Below the pieces are notes generated by a model, which saw only the letters and a program-made list of their open reading frames with translations, was not told where the DNA came from and searched no databases. The position numbers and the translations under genes are program-made. A DNA stretch of 6,035 nt, from positions 1 through 6,035 of the forward strand of contig LVVU01000076.1 in assembly GCA_006954465.1 (NCBI GenBank), given 5' to 3'. Origin of the DNA: Candidatus Methanoprimaticola hominis (GTDB taxonomy: Archaea; Thermoplasmatota; Thermoplasmata; Methanomassiliicoccales; Methanomethylophilaceae). Shown here in pieces: positions 4,555 to 6,035 of the stretch (positions are counted from its first letter, which is position 1; every line of letters begins with the position of its first letter).

Positions 4555-5842
4555 GGATATCAGGATTGAGAGGATGAAGAGGTACATTCCCAGACTCGTT
4601 GATGATACTCTAAGGTTCAAATTAAGGAGCTCAGGTGCAGTCTGGATAAAGGGTCCGAAATGGTGTGGCAAATCCACCACTGCCGAACAGTTCGCTCGCA
4701 CCGTCATAAGGATGCAGGATGAAGGGAGCAAGGAACAGAACATCGCATTGGCCAAGATGAGTCCTGCCGAGTTCCTCAAGGGGGAAGCACCGGTATTGAT
4801 TGACGAATGGCAGGTCATACCGTTCATATGGAATCAGATAAGGACGGAGGTCGATAGGCGCGACGAATTCGGACTGTTCCTGTTGACCGGATCCAAGCAG
4901 CCTGACGAAGTCGAGGATGTGGACAAACACAGCGGAACAGGAAGGATAGTATCTCTGATGATGCGTCCGATGTCGCTTTTCGAATCAGGCGAGAGCAATG
5001 GAATCGTATCATTGGAGTCACTGTTCGGAGGCGGCGGCGCCCCTGGTCGTTGCGATACCACCCTAAGGGATTATGCTTTTTATACAGCCAGAGGGGGATG
5101 GCCGAAATCCATCGGGCTCGATGAAGATGTAGCTTTGGAGCAGGCTGTCGGCTATGTGGAAGGCATCATCGATTCTGATATGTCTCAAGAAGACGATGTC
5201 AAGCGCGACCCCGATAGAGTGAGGTTGCTTCTGCGGTCGTATTCCCGGAACTGTTCGACGCAGGCCAACAACAGCACCATCCGCGATGACATGATAGCTA
5301 ATGACAGCGAATCGCTGGATCAGGATACCATAGCCTCATATGTGAAGGCGCTGAAGAGGCTCTATGTGATCGAGGAATCCGAGGCCTGGAATCCGAATCT
5401 CAGATCAAAGACTGCCATAAGGACATCAAACACGCGCTATTTCGTGGATCCATCCATAGCCTGCGCCTCTCTGGATATCGGAACGGACGGCCTGATAAGG
5501 GATCTGAACCTGTTCGGGTTCCTGTTCGAGAATCTCTGCGTCCGCGACTTGAGGATATATGCAGACAGGCTGAAGGGGAAGGTGAAGCACTATCGGGATT
5601 CGAGCGGATTGGAGGTCGATGCCGTCGTGACATTGAGGAACGGCGATTGGGCTCCCATCGAGATCAAGCTCGGATCGCAGGAGCTGATCGATGCGGGAGC
5701 GAGCAATCTGTTGAAGCTCGTGGATTCGCTCGATCCGAGATCGAAGAAGCCGAGCTTCCTGATGGTGCTCACCGGAACGAACACGGCATACCGTAGGGAC
5801 GACGGGGTATGGGTCGTCCCGTTGGCCTGTCTAGGGCCATGA
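4553..5842 (+). CDS. AAA ATPase with C-terminal DUF4143 nuclease-like domain
   Basis: The protein is 429 residues from this start. It opens with the family's usual RYIPRLVDD (10-18). An AAA_14 ATPase domain follows: Walker A GPKWCGKST (34-42), Walker B VLIDEWQ (81-87), sensor-like LLTGS (110-114) and GTGR (128-131). After RGGWP (180-184) and a helical region comes DUF4143, ending with the PD-(D/E)XK-like set E354-x-D356 ... E370-I-K372. These motifs are intact, so ATP binding is likely; nuclease activity is not established for the family. The cellular role is unknown; such genes are common, patchily distributed accessory genes in archaea and gut bacteria. Start is uncertain: ATG 4574 (MKRYIP) fits homologues best, while ATG 4436 with TGAGG would add 39 residues that read through the DNA repeats. 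I chose 4553 because it follows the repeats directly. Codon use is richer in ATA, AGG and A/T-ending codons than its neighbours, which suggests transfer. Confidence 0.88.
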   Translation: MDIRIERMKRYIPRLVDDTLRFKLRSSGAVWIKGPKWCGKSTTAEQFARTVIRMQDEGSKEQNIALAKMSPAEFLKGEAPVLIDEWQVIPFIWNQIRTEVDRRDEFGLFLLTGSKQPDEVEDVDKHSGTGRIVSLMMRPMSLFESGESNGIVSLESLFGGGGAPGRCDTTLRDYAFYTARGGWPKSIGLDEDVALEQAVGYVEGIIDSDMSQEDDVKRDPDRVRLLLRSYSRNCSTQANNSTIRDDMIANDSESLDQDTIASYVKALKRLYVIEESEAWNPNLRSKTAIRTSNTRYFVDPSIACASLDIGTDGLIRDLNLFGFLFENLCVRDLRIYADRLKGKVKHYRDSSGLEVDAVVTLRNGDWAPIEIKLGSQELIDAGASNLLKLVDSLDPRSKKPSFLMVLTGTNTAYRRDDGVWVVPLACLGP

Positions 5843-5847
5843 ACCCG

Positions 5848-5873
5848 GGGATCCCTTTCTTCGATGGGATCCC
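5848..5873 (+). terminator. Hairpin after the ATPase gene
   Basis: GGGATCCC occurs at 5848-5855 and again at 5866-5873. Being self-complementary, the copies form a perfect 8-bp stem with a 10-nt loop (TTTCTTCGAT), beginning 5 nt after the stop codon at 5840-5842. There is no T-run after it. It is probably a 3'-end structure of the ATPase transcript. Confidence 0.4.
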
Positions 5874-5892
5874 TCATCTCGTGGGCTTCACC

Positions 5893-5900
5893 CTTATAAG
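5893..5900 (+). promoter_or_regulatory. TATA box of the gene at the right edge
   Basis: CTTATAAG is a perfect palindromic TATA box. The predicted transcription start is near 5922, which gives a leader of about 17 nt. Unlike the other genes, this one therefore has room for a ribosome binding site and has one at 5926-5929. Confidence 0.6.
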
Positions 5901-5901
5901 A

Positions 5902-5924
5902 GGGATGACATTGCCGTTCATCCC
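5902..5924. promoter_or_regulatory. Dyad between TATA box and transcription start
   Basis: GGGATGA (5902-5908) and TCATCCC (5918-5924) are perfect 7-bp arms around a 9-bp spacer. The dyad fills the space between the TATA box and the predicted start site, where a bound protein would block polymerase recruitment. It is a candidate repressor operator. Confidence 0.4.
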
Positions 5925-5925
5925 A

Positions 5926-5929
5926 GAGG
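5926..5929 (+). promoter_or_regulatory. Shine-Dalgarno GAGG deciding the start at 5939
   Basis: GAGG lies 9 nt before the ATG at 5939 and pairs with the CCUC of the 16S 3' end. It makes this ATG the likely start. Confidence 0.55.
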
Positions 5930-5938
5930 TCCTAAGAC

Positions 5939-6035
5939 ATGGCCGTTTCTCTCCGCATCATAAAGCTCACCCGCGAGATCGACGAGGGCAGCTACCAGGC
6001 ATACGAGCAGCTGAAGGCTCTTGCCCGCACCGACC
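5939..6035 (+). CDS. Unrecognised protein, N-terminal 32 codons only
   Basis: ATG at 5939 opens a frame that runs off the right edge after 32 codons plus one base. The visible part begins MAVSLRIIKLTREIDEGS and continues as a charged helix (YQAYEQLKALARTD). It has no signal peptide or membrane segment and no motif I can assign. A TATA box, a GAGG ribosome binding site and G/C-ending codons like those of the transporter and dapB support a real gene. It is probably a soluble cytoplasmic protein; function unknown. Confidence 0.7.
   Translation, partial: MAVSLRIIKLTREIDEGSYQAYEQLKALARTD

Overview
The window looks archaeal. Five of the six genes have an A/T-rich TATA-like box upstream. For four of them (regulator, dapB, transporter, TerB-like) the box is centred about 24 to 32 nt before the start codon with no Shine-Dalgarno sequence, as expected for leaderless or nearly leaderless archaeal transcripts. 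The fifth, the partial gene at the right edge, has a box about 42 nt upstream plus a GAGG ribosome binding site. Moderate-to-high GC, a lone dapB, an AGCS-type transporter and an AAA/DUF4143 ATPase would suit a Thermoplasmatota archaeon such as a gut Methanomassiliicoccales. That placement is an inference; no marker gene here proves it.

Layout: (1) 1-1308, minus strand: an open frame of 436 codons running off the left edge. It encodes a predicted transcription regulator with two winged-helix domains that form an internal tandem duplication. (2) 1309-1454: its promoter with three short dyads, and a GC-rich hairpin after dapB. (3) 1455-2261, minus: dapB, dihydrodipicolinate reductase. (4) 2262-2473: a divergent control region with two TATA boxes and three inverted repeats. 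(5) 2474-3874, plus: a divergent AGCS-family sodium:amino-acid symporter whose last codons contain a 14-bp-stem hairpin. (6) 3898-4353, minus: a TerB-like protein, convergent with the transporter, with 23 bp between the stops. (7) 4354-4552: a control region with a short ORF behind a strong Shine-Dalgarno and three copies of a 23-bp direct repeat. (8) 4553-5842, plus: an AAA ATPase with a C-terminal DUF4143 nuclease-like domain and different codon use. (9) 5843-6035: a hairpin, a promoter with a dyad at the predicted transcription start, and the first 32 codons of an unrecognised gene.

The genes do not form one pathway. dapB makes a lysine precursor; the divergent transporter probably imports a small amino acid, so shared amino-acid control through the dyads between them is plausible but unproven. 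The regulator lies downstream of dapB on the same strand but has its own promoter. The TerB-like gene and the ATPase appear to be separate single-gene units. The most unusual pieces are the 23-bp repeats with the overlapping short ORF, the duplicated regulator, and the hairpins at the transporter's 3' end. Nothing here can be called a defence island or complete mobile element.
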